Positions 34,101-43,700 of a stretch of 64,000 nt of DNA are shown here, piece after piece; the stretch's first letter is position 1, and each line of letters begins with the position of its first letter. The position numbers and the translations under genes are program-made. This stretch comes from Molossus alvarezi (Eukaryota > Chordata > Mammalia > Chiroptera > Molossidae): the NCBI GenBank assembly GCA_037176705.1, contig CM073886.1, positions 90,617,501 to 90,681,500 of the forward strand. Reading direction: 5' to 3'. Below the pieces are notes generated by a model that had not been told where the DNA came from, did no database searches, and saw only the letters and a list, made by a program, of their open reading frames with translations.

Positions 34101-37100
34101 CTTTCTAACCTCATCAGTGCATTGATAATAACTTCTGGGGATCTATCAAACTATAAGAAGAGAATTGCATATAGCAGACCATTTACTTCTCTTGGGTAGA
34201 TAAGGAAACTTAATTGGACCTGGGACTTAAGATAGTCTGGGGCATTGCTTTTTGGATCTCTATGTCTCAGTCTATGCATAACTTACTCTTAACTAGGCTA
34301 GCATGTAACAGTATACGTTATAAATCCATTCTTGAAATATCAAAGCTCTAAATATTTTAGTTATGACTATGCTCAAAAGAAAATCGAGCTTTTATCACAC
34401 TCTCATTATTGGTAATTTGATCTTAAAACTACAAGCTTTGAACATGCTACCTGATGACCAGAGTACAAAAAAAAACTGGGACAGAGTTAATCAGTATACC
34501 AAACTTATCCACTCAAATGAGTGTTGTCTCCATCAAAGTAATCAGTCTGAGAAGTTACAGTTATTCTAATGAGGGATTCAAAACATTTTTGGAACTCTTA
34601 GAATTTCTATCAAAGCATAAAAAATAAAAAAAACCTTTCAACATCTTCAAAAGTGGCAAACATTCAACATTTATGAATAGACGATTTTTAAAAGTAGCTA
34701 CTATGTGAGGAAACAAAGCTGGGGAGTAAGACAGATGATCAACAGGTATTTCTACTTGTAGTCAAAAAGTAAGTTTTGACCATAAATAATCAGACTGATT
34801 TCCTTCAGGGGCTTGTAAACTGGTTTTGTATGAAATTCCAAAAGAAGTTCTACTCTGTTCTGAACTATAGTTCTCCATCCCACATTCCAATTCATATGAC
34901 GAAGCTCTAACCCCCAATTTCTCTGGCCATAGGGTCTTTAGGACGTACTTAAGGTTAAATGAGGCCATAAGAGTAGGGCCCTACCCCCATAGGCCTGCGG
35001 CCTTCCACGAAGAAGGAACTATCATTCCTCCTTCCATCCCCTGTTCCCAATGAAGACACAATGTGAAACACAGAAGAGAATTCACACCAGAAACCAAACC
35101 CTGCTGCAACACTGATCTTGGACTTTCCAGCCTCCAAAACTGTGAGAAAATAAATTTCTGTTGTTTAGGCCACCCAGTCTAAGATTTTTTGTTATGGAGT
35201 CTGAGCAGACAAAGACAAGCCCCAAACTGTTTCTAACAGTGCTACAACTTTCAAGCTGACATTCATTTAGGTGTATATAAATTCAGTATGTTATCTTTAA
35301 AAAGACATGCTTAAAGCAAAGTATTAGCCTCATTATTGTGCAGTCTAACCACAAAGTTTGGGTATCAATATATGTCAAAGTAAAATCAGGAACAATTAAC
35401 TTCAATTCCAAAAATGTGAATAAGCTTTATAAGAACACATACCATATTACTCAAATAAGTACAACTAGTTTAATTCTAAGTACCAGTAAATTAGATATGA
35501 TGGATCCTTGTTATTAAGTAATGTTAAAGTGATACAATGAATTCTTGCTATGAGGCTATTCGGAAATTTCTGCAGTGATTAATGACAAAAATCACAGAAG
35601 CCTCCAAATAGCATCATAACAAGGATTCACCATTCCCCAAGCAAAATCCAAAGGTACATTTTTCAGTGGAAGGTAACATATTCTGTTTAGAAATTCCTAT
35701 GAAATGGTGAAGTTTCGTTCAAAAATTATTTCACTAAGTTAAGAAATATATAATTTAAAAAAGACTCACCCAAGCTTCAGCATATTGATCATGTCAAAGT
35801 TCACAACATCAAACACCTTCATTGCTTTATCATCACCCACAGAACAGAACAATGCTCCCTCAGAGCTAACTGCAATACTCTCAATAACTCCTGTTTAAAT
35901 AAATAAAATTAAAACATCAAATACCAATGAAATAAATGTACAATTCAAAGAAATAAACAGTTTAAAAGAAACTTTAGTACAGTTTAAACGAGAGCATCAA
36001 ATAGGTGAAATTCTTACCTAGGTGACTGCGAAAATGTTTAACAAATTCAATTCCCTCTTCTACTTTTTTCCAGAACTTAACATGTCCATCATGACTGGCT
36101 GTAATAATAAAGTCTGTCCTGCACATATAAAATTTTATAAAAGTTAATTTCTAAAACAAATCTATGAATCACTCAATACCCCCAAAGCAATCATTCACTG
36201 AGAATCTCTGACTTTCAGAATAGGTTTTCTTTTTTTTTTTATCATCCTCACCCGAGGACATTTTTCCACTTTTGTTCAGGTAGAGTGGGAGGGAGAGAGA
36301 GGAACAGAGAGAGAGAAATATCAATGTGAAAGGGACACATCGAGTGGTCGCCACCTGCACAACCAACCAGGGCTGGGGACAAACTGCAACCGAGGTACAT
36401 GCCCTTAGCGAGAACTGAACCCGGGTCTCTCCGGACCGCAGGCCGATGCTCCAACCGCTGAGCCAAACCAGCCAGGGCAGACAGAATAGGTTTTCAAAAT
36501 AAAAATCTTCCTTTATGTAAGCCATTATATTAGGGTAGACAGAACGTTGCAAATTTTGAAGTTCTTTTCTGGATATTATAACAGCTGCTGCTGCGCTAAT
36601 TTTGATATTAAGACCTAGGCTCAGAATTAAACTGGGATTTGACATTAAAAGAAAAATAAATCATATCATGAATCACTAGACCTTAGAGTCTTTTTTTTTT
36701 TTTTCTTGATTGATTTCTTAGAGAGAGAGAGTAAGGGAGAGGAAGAGAGAGATAGAAACATCATGAGAGTGAACATGGATTGGCCGCCACCTGCATGCCC
36801 TGTCTGGGGATCGGGCCCACAACCAGGGCATGTGCCCTGACTGGGAATCAAACCTGCCACCTTTTGGTCCATGAGACGACCCTCCAATCAAGTAAGTTAC
36901 ACCAGCCTGGTCTTATGGTCTTTCAGTGTTAAAAGTACCCTGTAGACACTTTTCTATTTTTCAAAAGTTCATAAATAATTAAATTTCAACACATTACTTT
37001 CATATAGAGCAAAATGCAACATAAGTTTATTTTGCATCCTATCCAAGATATTTTTGGTTGCTTAAATTATCAAAAAGATTTTGTACAGAGTCATCTCACC

Positions 37101-40100
37101 TGTAGGTATATAAAAATAGAATGCATTTACTGAAGCCAAGATGTGTTAGGTACTTTACATATTTACCTTATTTAATCTTTTTTTTTAAATCTTTATTTGA
37201 GGACATTTTTGCATTTATCTTGAAATAAAGAGGGAGGAAAAGAGAGAGAGAAACATCAATGTGAGAGAGACACATCGAGTGGTTGCCACCCATACGACCC
37301 CAACCCGGGCCAGGGACAAACTGCAACCAAGGTACACGCCCCTAGTGGGAACCGAATCTGGGACTCTCCGGTCTGCGGGCTGACACTCTAACCGCTGAGC
37401 CAAACTGGCCAGGGCCCTTATTTAATCTTTACAACAACTCTATTAGGGTGTGTACTTTTTATAATCACTTTACAAATTAGGAAAGTTTGAAAATATTCAA
37501 TGTAGCTCTGGCTGGTGTGGCTCGGTTGGTTGAGCATCACCCCATGCACCAAAATGTCACCAGTTCCATTCCAGATCAGGGCACATGCCCAGTTTGGGAG
37601 TTTGCTCCCTGGTCAGGGTGCATACAGTTTGGGGGTTTGATCCCTGGTCAGGGTGCATATGGGAGGCAAATGATTGATGTTTCTCTCTCTTTCCCCTCCC
37701 TCTCTCACTAAAACCAATAAAAAATAAATAAATTTTAAAAATGTGCAATGTATATGCCCTAGGTCCATAACTGGAGAGTGGTGTTCAATATCAGATCTGC
37801 CTAAACTTCAAAACCTATAATCATTCTATTATATCCTGCTGCCTTGGGTTTAAAAAAAACTTCAGGAGCCCTGGCTGGTTTGGCTCAGTGGTTGGACCAT
37901 CAGCCTGTGGACCAGAGAGTCCTGGGTCTGGTTCCCACTAGGGTAACATACCAAAAATAAATAAATAAATAAATAAAAATAAAAAAAAAACTTGAGGAGA
38001 GAGTGATAGCAACTCTAGTCCAATATGCTGCTTTATACACTGACAACTTTGGACTAGGAAAAGTGCTCATGTTTGGTCAGAATTATTCTACAAATGAAAT
38101 ACAAAGCTATCTTAACTAACTTTATACCTTAATGGTTCCCAAGAGATTTAAGAATAGTCTGATCTAGCCCTGGCCAGTTTGGCCAGCAGTTAGAGCATTG
38201 GCACTCGGACCAAAGAGTCCAGGGTTCGATTCTGGTCAAGGGCACATACCTCGTTGGGGTCATGTGGGAGGCAACCAGTCGATGTGTCTCTCCCACATTG
38301 ATGTTTCTCTCTCTCTCTGAAGATAAATGGAAAAATATCCTTGAGTGAGGATTAAAAAAAAAAGAACAGTCTGATCCAAAGAGCAAAGTAATTCATCTAC
38401 TTCTTTCCATAATCACTGCCAATATCATCCAAGCCACTATTATACTGCATTTAGATTTCTATACCAGTCTCCTAAATTCTCTCACTGTATCCATTCTGAC
38501 CCTATTTAAATCCATTAATCTCACCACAGCCAGAGTAGTATTTAAAAATAAAAATCTGATGTTACTCTTCTGATTATAGGTTCAAAATCCATACAAGGGA
38601 TAGAAAACTCTCTGGGACTTAGCCCTTGCATTTTCCCCCCGTCCAATCTCTTCTGCCATCTAAATTCTCCAAACCTGTAAAGTTTAGATTATATTACTAC
38701 CTAGTCAAACTGTTCTTGAGATAAATGAGATAATTTATGAAAAAGCTTTAGAACAGTACTGAGCACAGTACAAGGTTAACATACATTAGAATATTATTGT
38801 TATGATTACCATTAATTTATTTTGAAGATCCTGTGACATTTCCAGGAAGCCTTAGCTCTCATCATTTTTCCCATTGGTACTGAAGGGGCCAGCTACCAAT
38901 TACTCCCACCTTAATTAATATACTCTTCTTCTGGAAAGCTCAGACATTACCTGGTTTATCCCTTTTTGGCATTTATTTCCAAAACACACACACATACTAA
39001 AGAGTTCTGTCTTAGAGAATGCATTCCTTGTATGATACAGTAAAAAACATGTAGGCCTTTAACTTAAACTATCATAGAACTTATGAAATTAAATAGAAAT
39101 CTATAATATCCTAAAGTTACTTCTATAAGTACATGTCAAAACTGAAGCATTTAAAAAAAATCTCAGAAGAAAAAGATAATAGACTTACTTGGTGCACACC
39201 ACATGAGTGATAACATCTCTATGCATGTAACTGCGTTCGTACATGGATGCACTGGGGAGATTATCAAGATAGACTCTTTCAAACTCTAGAACTGAGAAAA
39301 AAAGAAAAATAACTTTTAACAGCTGGAAATAAATATTATTTTGTATTTTTTTAATATGTTTTGATTTTTTAGAGAGAGAAGAAGGGAGAGAGAGATAGAA
39401 ACATTGATGTGAGGGAGAAATATTGATCGGCTGCCTCCTGCATGCCCCCTACCTAGGACTGAGCCCGAAACCTGGGCATGTGCCTTGACTGGGAATCTAA
39501 CCAGAACCTCTCAGTCCTGGGACGCTCAATTCACTGAGCCACACTGGCCAGGCTAATTTGTATTTTCTAAATTTATGTTGTATTTTCATCTAGATTTTCA
39601 ATAATTTCTGTCTATTCCATCTGTAATGAAAATAAAAATCCAGTGTCTCATGTCAGTTGTATTACTGCACAGTCTGCATAGCACTACTATTTAGTTAGTC
39701 ATGGCAAGTTATAGGGTAATATATAGATGCTTAACTGTCCAGAACTTAGAAACTGAATGGCTGGCTTAATATGAAAATTCCATTAAAAAACAAAAACAAA
39801 AACCTTAAAAGGCTTCATGAAACTATCACAACCATCTTTCTAACCACCTAGATCCTATTATTAGTGCTAATTTAAATAAGAAGAGGCCAGCGGCCATCTA
39901 TAAGATGTCTCAGTTTATCTTTAAGGCACCACCTCTTTGAAGCACTGATACTGAGTTTTTTAGAGTTGAAAGAAATCCTACAGAATATCCAGTTGAATGC
40001 TTCTGAAGCTTTCCAGGGGCAAAATATTTGTAAGAATGGTAATGTGAGAAAATATTAATTTCATTATTATAAGCTATAAACAATTTTACTAGTAAAAGAT

Positions 40101-43013
40101 GACTATATACATATATATAAATATATATACACCTAATAACATAATCCAAGGATTATTTTATTTATCCAAACATACCCACAAAAATTTGCTAAGTTAAATG
40201 AGCTATTTCAGTTTTTTTATAACTATTATACAGCAGACTCAAAGCTGTGTCCAATGAACCACCTTTCCCATCATTTATGGTAACAGAATTCTCATTTTTA
40301 TGTGAACAGACATCCAGCTATAAGATGACCTTTCTCGCCTTCTCCTGCAGTTAGATGTAACCTTGTGCCAATGAGATAAAAGTCGAAATGCTGTGTCACA
40401 GTCAAGAAGTTCTTCTTCAAAAGGTGTACCTTTCTTCCCTTCCTCAATTTTACAGCTTGGGACTTGGGTGTTAGCACTGTAATTCTAATAACCACTCAGG
40501 ACAAAGATGAGGGCCATACCCTAGTGATGCTAGGGCAGAAAGCTGGAAACAGCCTAGGTTTGTTTGGAGCCTCCATACCAATCAGACTGAATAGTTTAGG
40601 ACTTCTTTTACACATGAGAGAAGTATACCTTTACCTTTTTAATGTGCAACTGCATGTTATTTAGTCCTATCGGATACACATGCCTTTTGCTGTTAGTTCA
40701 CTTGTTGAACAGATATTTATTGAAAACAAAATAGGTTCCAAGGCACATGGAATAAAGAGTAACACATAGTTACTGTCCTTGATAACCCATCAGTTTAATT
40801 AAAGGTAGTGCCATATAATTATTTATAATGTCTTTCTGACACTGTATACAAAAGTCTAATATTCAAAGAACATGTTAAAGGAAATGGTTCCATTTCTAGG
40901 AAGTTAAAAACCTGTCCCTTTAGACAAAATCTTTAATGATTTTTTTGAAACACTTTATACATGTTTTAAAACTTCAAATATTTTCAAACTAAATTCATTA
41001 TTGAATGGCTTAAAAACAATAAGCATCTAATTAAGAGTGAAGATTTTTCACACCTAATAATTTCCCTATCTGTATCAATTGTATGAAGTTTCTAAGATCT
41101 TCATCTTCTAACACTAATGTCAGCTCTTGAATATTTTTAGATACCCCCCACTATTTTCCATAAAAAAGGATATGCCAGAATATTCCAATTCAATAAAATA
41201 AATAAGAACATACACACTGTAATACTCATTCAGAAAATACTGAGTACCTGCTATATGCAAAGCAATGGAGCAAAACTTGCTCTTATATGCTTAGTCTTAG
41301 CAGTGGAGAGAAACATTAATCAGACAATCACATGAATAAATATACAATTTCAAAATGTAAAAAGTGCAATGAGAAAAAAATTATTATGGAAACATAGATC
41401 AGAAAGCTTTGGCAATAAAAAAGGTGGTAATACACTTTAAGGTTGTCAGTGTACAAGGTTCAAAAAAACACCTTTTTCAAAATCCAGATACATAAAAGTT
41501 AGGCTACCTGTAAATTCAGCATTATAAACATTATCTCAGTAATTAGCAATGTGCTTTAGAAACCCACCCTAGCCCAGGTCGGTTTTGCTCAGTGGTTAGA
41601 GCGTCAGCCCGCGTACCAGAGTCCCAGGTTCGGTTGGTTCCCTCTAAGGGACGTACCTTGGCTGCGGTTCGTCCCCGGCCCCAGTTAGGGTTGTGCGGGT
41701 GGCAACCAGTCTCACATCGATATTTCTCTCTCTCTCTCTCTCCCTCCCACTCTATCTCAAGATAAATGCAAAAATGTCCTGGAGTCAGGATAAAAAAAAA
41801 CAAACAAGAAACCCAGCCCATACTGGAGAAGTTAGTCTTTCAGAGGAGGTGAAGCTGAGCTGAGGGCTAAGGGTTGAACAACAACAAAAGTTAGCCAAGT
41901 GAAAGAGGTGAGGATAAATATTCCAGGAGGAGAGAGACATCATGACACCCCAACAGTTATCCAGTGGAGAAAAAGATTATGGCTCAAGTGCAGAGAAGAA
42001 ACAAGGGGTTAGGAGAGGAAAATATGGAAATATACTGGTTCGATAAGGAGAGAGGTATCATCTAAGACCTTGTATGTCATCATTGAAAGTTTGGACTTAA
42101 TTCTGAAAATAATGAGAAATCACTGAAGAGTTAAGTGGGGAGAGTGATAAATTAAAATTTGAAATTTAAAAAAATCACATTCAACAGTCCTACACGTTTA
42201 AGGAAAACATTTCATAGAATAATTTGAAAGAAAAGAAAATTTAATCTATCCCTTTACTCACTCCTTTTGATAAAATTTTGTTACTATTCCACGTTAATAG
42301 CAAAATGCTTCAGGCCATGGTATGCAAGGAGTATGGTTTTAGAAGAAAGTGTGTGATCCAGGAAACTTACCTTCCCTGATCAGAAAACTCATTAATGGAA
42401 GAGTCAGGGATGAAATTACCTTTACCTACCTATACTTTATGATTCTAAATAGGCACCTCCGTTCCCCAACCCCCGCCCCGGGTCCCAACACACTAACACC
42501 ATTTCTGAACTAGTCTCAAAGTTATACATTCTAATTTCATTTGGCTGCTGTAGGAATTAAATGAGAGGTGCCAAAAATATAGCAAGTACTAGCGTAAGTA
42601 AATATTAGCATCTATTACAACAAACCAGTGATTAGTATAGTGTTTGATTATTATCAGAAAGACGCTGACTGCACCCAAATCACTATTTCAGGTGCACGTA
42701 CAAGCACAGATTGGTCAGAAGTGAGAAGATGACCCTACAAACACACCATCCGTTTTCGGGTCTGGCTTTAACTTTTCCACTCGGGGCTTGCAGCTTTCCA
42801 ACTCGCCCTGTGCCTATCCCTGTAACTACCTTTCCTCTTCTTCGCCAATGTTGCCTCTACAGGTAAAGGCCCAACCCAGCGCTCCTCATTATCCTCTTCG
42901 TTCTCCTGGGCCACTGCCAGCTCTCTTTCTTTGAGTTCCGTTTTTTCCGGTTCCTCCGGGTCCCGGCGCCTTCTTCTTCTTAGCTGGGAATCACTACCAC
43001 CTTCCGCCGCCAT
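21990..43013 (-). CDS. PPWD1: PPWD1: peptidylprolyl isomerase with WD repeats, complete, 11 coding exons
   Basis: Exons in transcript order are 43013-42830, 39291-39189, 36118-36018, 35890-35770, 33914-33467, 30808-30618, 29767-29578, 26375-26194, 24211-24130, 23317-23135 and 22133-21990. They sum to 1929 bases, giving 642 residues, close to the 646 I recall for human. The N-terminus is charged ([13 protein letters not shown]). WD40 blades follow from about residue 80 to 400 ([25 protein letters not shown]). The C-terminal third is a cyclophilin-type isomerase with [19 protein letters not shown] and the Trp of [11 protein letters not shown], so the catalytic Arg, Phe, Met and Gln positions are present. 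Homologues sit in the nucleus with the catalytic-stage spliceosome. No disabling change is seen. It converges on TRIM23 and diverges from CENPK. Confidence 0.97.
22134..23134. other. PPWD1 intron 10, no further feature seen
   Basis: AT-rich single-copy-looking sequence without a recognisable repeat or gene. The same holds for 23318-24129 (intron 9). Confidence 0.5.
23135..23317 (-). CDS. PPWD1: PPWD1 exon 10, cyclophilin active site
   Basis: Encodes [20 protein letters not shown], then [17 protein letters not shown]. It holds the F-M-Q and [12 protein letters not shown] motifs of active cyclophilins. The donor is GTGAGT. Confidence 0.96.
24130..24211 (-). CDS. PPWD1: PPWD1 exon 9, cyclophilin domain
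   Basis: Encodes [20 protein letters not shown] and then TFHRIIK. The FHR is the catalytic Arg motif of cyclophilins. Acceptor ACTAG, donor GTAAGT. Confidence 0.95.
24500..24720. repeat. Old DNA-transposon-like remnant
   Basis: GTTAAGTTCCTGCGAAAGGT and CTCACAAAAACAATGTTAT resemble the better preserved unit at 28318-28600. Strongly decayed. Confidence 0.35.
25023..25284 (-). mobile_element. VES SINE, GAGGAT-tail type
   Basis: ATCCTCACCCGAGGACATTT to AACTGACCAGGGC; flanks ATTTGGCAAACTT on both sides. Confidence 0.95.
25361..25553 (+). mobile_element. VES SINE, AATCAATGAA-tail type (inverted pair, left)
   Basis: Head GGCCTGGCCGGTGTGGCTCA, end CTCAAATCAATGAAG and an A run. Abuts an opposite copy. 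Confidence 0.93.
25556..25746 (-). mobile_element. VES SINE (inverted pair, right)
   Basis: T run, then TTTTAGAGGAAGGGAGAGAG to GAGCCACACTGGCCAGGGC. Tail to tail with 25361-25553. Confidence 0.93.
26194..26375 (-). CDS. PPWD1: PPWD1 exon 8, linker and start of the cyclophilin domain
   Basis: Acidic and Lys-rich linker ([19 protein letters not shown]), then the first cyclophilin strands ([18 protein letters not shown]). The donor is GTATGT and splits the Glu codon of the VECPK junction. Confidence 0.95.
27189..27440 (+). mobile_element. VES SINE, GAGGAT-tail type, young
   Basis: Nearly identical to the copy at 15539. Flanks share AGAATTCT. Confidence 0.95.
27735..27960 (-). mobile_element. 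VES SINE, GAGGAT-tail type
   Basis: Flanks CAAACTTCGTGGATTT and CAAACTTTGTGGATTT (16 bases, one difference). Confidence 0.95.
27961..28310 (-). mobile_element. L2 remnant, antisense
   Basis: Order of phrases (GTGCCTATGTTTACAAAGTT, GATGACAGTGTCAGCAACAA, GTAGCCTGTGCAAATGCTTA) fits antisense L2. Confidence 0.5.
28318..28890. repeat. Old DNA-transposon-like repeat with a conserved 3' module
   Basis: Left unit starts CAGTAAGTCCTCACATAGTG and includes TTAAGTTCCTATGGCATTAC. Right unit includes GGAGCCTATCCCAGCAGC, GGATGTGAGAGGAAACTGGA and GGGGAGAATGTGCAAACTCC. This second wording belongs to a repeat type shared across vertebrates, including fish. I do not name the family. Confidence 0.55.
29578..29767 (-). 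CDS. PPWD1: PPWD1 exon 7, end of the WD region
   Basis: Encodes [20 protein letters not shown], then a segment with [17 protein letters not shown], and ends KKNRFYM. Donor GTATGT, acceptor TTTTCCAG. Confidence 0.95.
30618..30808 (-). CDS. PPWD1: PPWD1 exon 6
   Basis: Encodes [18 protein letters not shown], a short charged helix, and then [18 protein letters not shown], a further WD-like strand set. Acceptor TTTTCTAG, donor GTAAGC. Confidence 0.95.
31452..31652 (-). mobile_element. VES SINE
   Basis: ATCCTCACCCGAGGATATG to GAGCCACCCAGTTAGGGC. Flanks CACTCGATTTTT / CACTCAATTTTT. Confidence 0.93.
32490..33300 (-). mobile_element. L2 remnant, antisense
   Basis: GAAGTGACCCTTTCACTGAG, ATGACATGATCAGATATGTG, AAGACTACTCTGGATGTAG and AGAAAAGGAGTGAATAAAG-like stretches follow the antisense L2 order. 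PPWD1 intron 5. Confidence 0.65.
33467..33914 (-). CDS. PPWD1: PPWD1 exon 5, largest exon, several WD blades
   Basis: 448 bases, starting [14 protein letters not shown] and ending RVFDESLS. It contains [30 protein letters not shown] and [15 protein letters not shown], which are successive WD units. Acceptor TTATTTCAG, donor GTAAGT. Confidence 0.96.
34850..35216 (+). mobile_element. MaLR/MLT1-like LTR remnant
   Basis: TTCATATGACGAAGCTCTAA, AAGGTTAAATGAGGCCATAA, TTGGACTTTCCAGCCTCCAA and GTTTAGGCCACCCAGTCTAA fit this LTR family. PPWD1 intron 4. It has no coding content. Confidence 0.65.
35500..35640. repeat. Possible decayed MITE with short inverted ends
   Basis: GGATCCTTGTTAT on the left and ATAACAAGGATTC on the right are inverted over 13 bases around 35508-35628. 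Only the ends pair. Confidence 0.4.
35770..35890 (-). CDS. PPWD1: PPWD1 exon 4, WD blade
   Basis: Encodes [20 protein letters not shown] and then [19 protein letters not shown], a second WD-type unit. Acceptor TTTAAACAG, donor GTGAGT. Confidence 0.95.
36018..36118 (-). CDS. PPWD1: PPWD1 exon 3, first WD blade
   Basis: Encodes [18 protein letters not shown] and ends VKHFRSHL. The S-H-D-G-H-V-K-F-W run is a classic WD blade end. Acceptor TATGTGCAG, donor GTAAGA. Confidence 0.95.
36231..36478 (-). mobile_element. VES SINE, GAGGAT-tail type
   Basis: Flanks CAGAATAGGTTTTC on both sides (14 bases). Confidence 0.95.
36692..36910 (-). mobile_element. VES SINE
   Basis: T run, GAGAGAGAGAG block, end GTTACACCAGCCTGG. 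Flanks CTTAGAGTCTTT / CTTATGGTCTTT. Confidence 0.9.
37182..37415 (-). mobile_element. VES SINE, GAGGAT-like tail
   Basis: Flanks CCTTATTTAATCTTT on both sides (37166, 37416). End GAGCCAAACTGGCCAGGG. Confidence 0.95.
37505..37735 (+). mobile_element. VES SINE with an internal duplication
   Basis: Head CTCTGGCTGGTGTGGCTCGG, end CTAAAACCAATAAAAAA. A segment of about 35 bases around CCCTGGTCAGGGTGCATA occurs twice in the body. Confidence 0.9.
37869..37990 (+). mobile_element. Head-only VES-related SINE
   Basis: tRNA-like head from CCCTGGCTGGTTTGGCTCAG to GGTTCCCACTAGGGTAACAT, then ACC and an (AAAT)n/A tail. Flanks AAACTTCAGGAG / AAACTTGAGGAG. Confidence 0.85.
38167..38362 (+). mobile_element. 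VES SINE, GAGGAT-tail type
   Basis: Head CCCTGGCCAGTTTGGCCAGC, end ATCCTTGAGTGAGGATT. Flanks GAATAGTCTGATC / GAACAGTCTGATC. Confidence 0.93.
39189..39291 (-). CDS. PPWD1: PPWD1 exon 2
   Basis: Encodes [20 protein letters not shown] and then [13 protein letters not shown]. This region leads into the first WD repeat. Acceptor TTTCTCAG, donor GTAAGT. Confidence 0.95.
39350..39553 (-). mobile_element. VES SINE, 60 bases from PPWD1 exon 2
   Basis: GATTTTTTAGAGAGAGAAG to GAGCCACACTGGCCAGG. Inserted just upstream of the PPWD1 exon 2 acceptor. Confidence 0.92.
41220..42160 (-). mobile_element. L2 remnant, antisense, with a SINE nested
   Basis: ATACTGAGTACCTGCTATAT, CATTAATCAGACAATCACAT, TAAATATTCCAGGAGGAGAG and AAGACCTTGTATGTCATCAT follow the antisense L2 order. 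A VES SINE splits it at 41573-41800. PPWD1 intron 1. Confidence 0.65.
41573..41800 (+). mobile_element. VES SINE, GAGGAT-like tail
   Basis: Head GCCCAGGTCGGTTTTGCTCA; flanks GAAACCCACCC / GAAACCCAGCC. Confidence 0.92.
42830..43013 (-). CDS. PPWD1: PPWD1 exon 1 with start codon
   Basis: The ATG is the reverse complement of 43011-43013 and starts [18 protein letters not shown]. The exon ends ATLAKKRK plus one base before a GTAGTT donor. The start was chosen because it matches known PPWD1 N-termini and has a good context (GGCGG follows). The frame is also open upstream to an ATG at 43130. Confidence 0.95.
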
Positions 43014-43139
43014 GCTGTCTGAATCGTCAGAAGAGGCGCGACGCACAGCTCGACAACCAATCCCAAGGCAGCGGCGCTGCCGTCTTGTCAGCGGCCGAGC
43101 GAGCTTCGGGATTGGCTGCGGTGTGTCCAATCAGTAAGC

Positions 43140-43203
43140 AGCGCGCGCTGAAGAAGACTTGTTTACCCTAGGCGGAGGCGACTGGGAGTCGGGGACTCTA
43201 GTG
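43140..43203 (+). other. CENPK: Putative CENPK non-coding first exon
   Basis: GC-rich sequence downstream of the CCAAT boxes, ending GGACTCTAGTG before a strong donor GTAAGAAG at 43204. No coding sequence is seen. The position fits the head-to-head arrangement of CENPK and PPWD1 in mammals. The transcription start is not defined by the sequence. Confidence 0.55.
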
Positions 43204-43599
43204 GTAAGAAGAGGCCAGGGGACATTGCTGCGGTTGGCACTTGCTATCGGGGCTAGGTAGCTGCAGGCCGGACGGTGGGGCCCTCACTTCCGGGACGCCG
43301 GATAGCCGGGCCTTGAGCCCTGCTCTTCGGCTCCGCCCGCGGGGTAAGGGAGGAAGACGGAGCGGTGGGGAATAGAAGGAATTGTGACCTGGGCCTCCCT
43401 CGAGTGCTCCAAACGTGTCTTCTCCCCCGAGCGTCTTGATTATCTCACATAGTACGAAGAAGGTGGTGAGCGCTTGCTACTGTTTTCTGGGAGATACCCA
43501 GTCGTGCCAAGTAACCTGAGTGGCCCACGGTGGGACCATTCACCCTTCTGTCATCACCCTGCTCTAGGCTTCCATCTCTTAGCGGCCTTCTGGATTTCA

Positions 43600-43700
43600 G
43601 CTCTTTTCATTGAAAAAAGAAAAGAAAAATATATTGTAATTAAAATAAAACACCACAAATACTTAACATAAAACTTACCACCTTAATCTCTTCTTTTCGT
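43600..43700 (-). mobile_element. Old L1 3' fragment
   Basis: ATTGTAATTAAAATAAAACA and ACATAAAACTTACCACCTTA repeat the L1 wording seen near 5229. First CENPK intron. From 43,700 to 45,050 only a MIR-like trace near 44,110 and an L2-like tail near 44,390 are seen. Confidence 0.5.

Larger units (their letters stand above)
42760..43420. promoter_or_regulatory. CpG-rich bidirectional promoter of PPWD1 and CENPK
   Basis: The only long GC- and CpG-rich stretch in an AT-rich window. It lies between the PPWD1 start codon and the putative CENPK first exon. CCAAT boxes are at 43057-43061 (+), 43111-43115 (-) and 43127-43131 (+), and ACTTCCGGG (ETS-type) is at about 43286-43294. No TATA box is seen. 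Closely spaced CCAAT boxes are typical of NF-Y-bound divergent promoters. Confidence 0.85.

Noticed and set aside
43013..43137. Frame on the + strand at 42931-43137
   Set aside because: It is the complement of PPWD1 exon 1 and the promoter. GC-rich DNA gives long chance frames.
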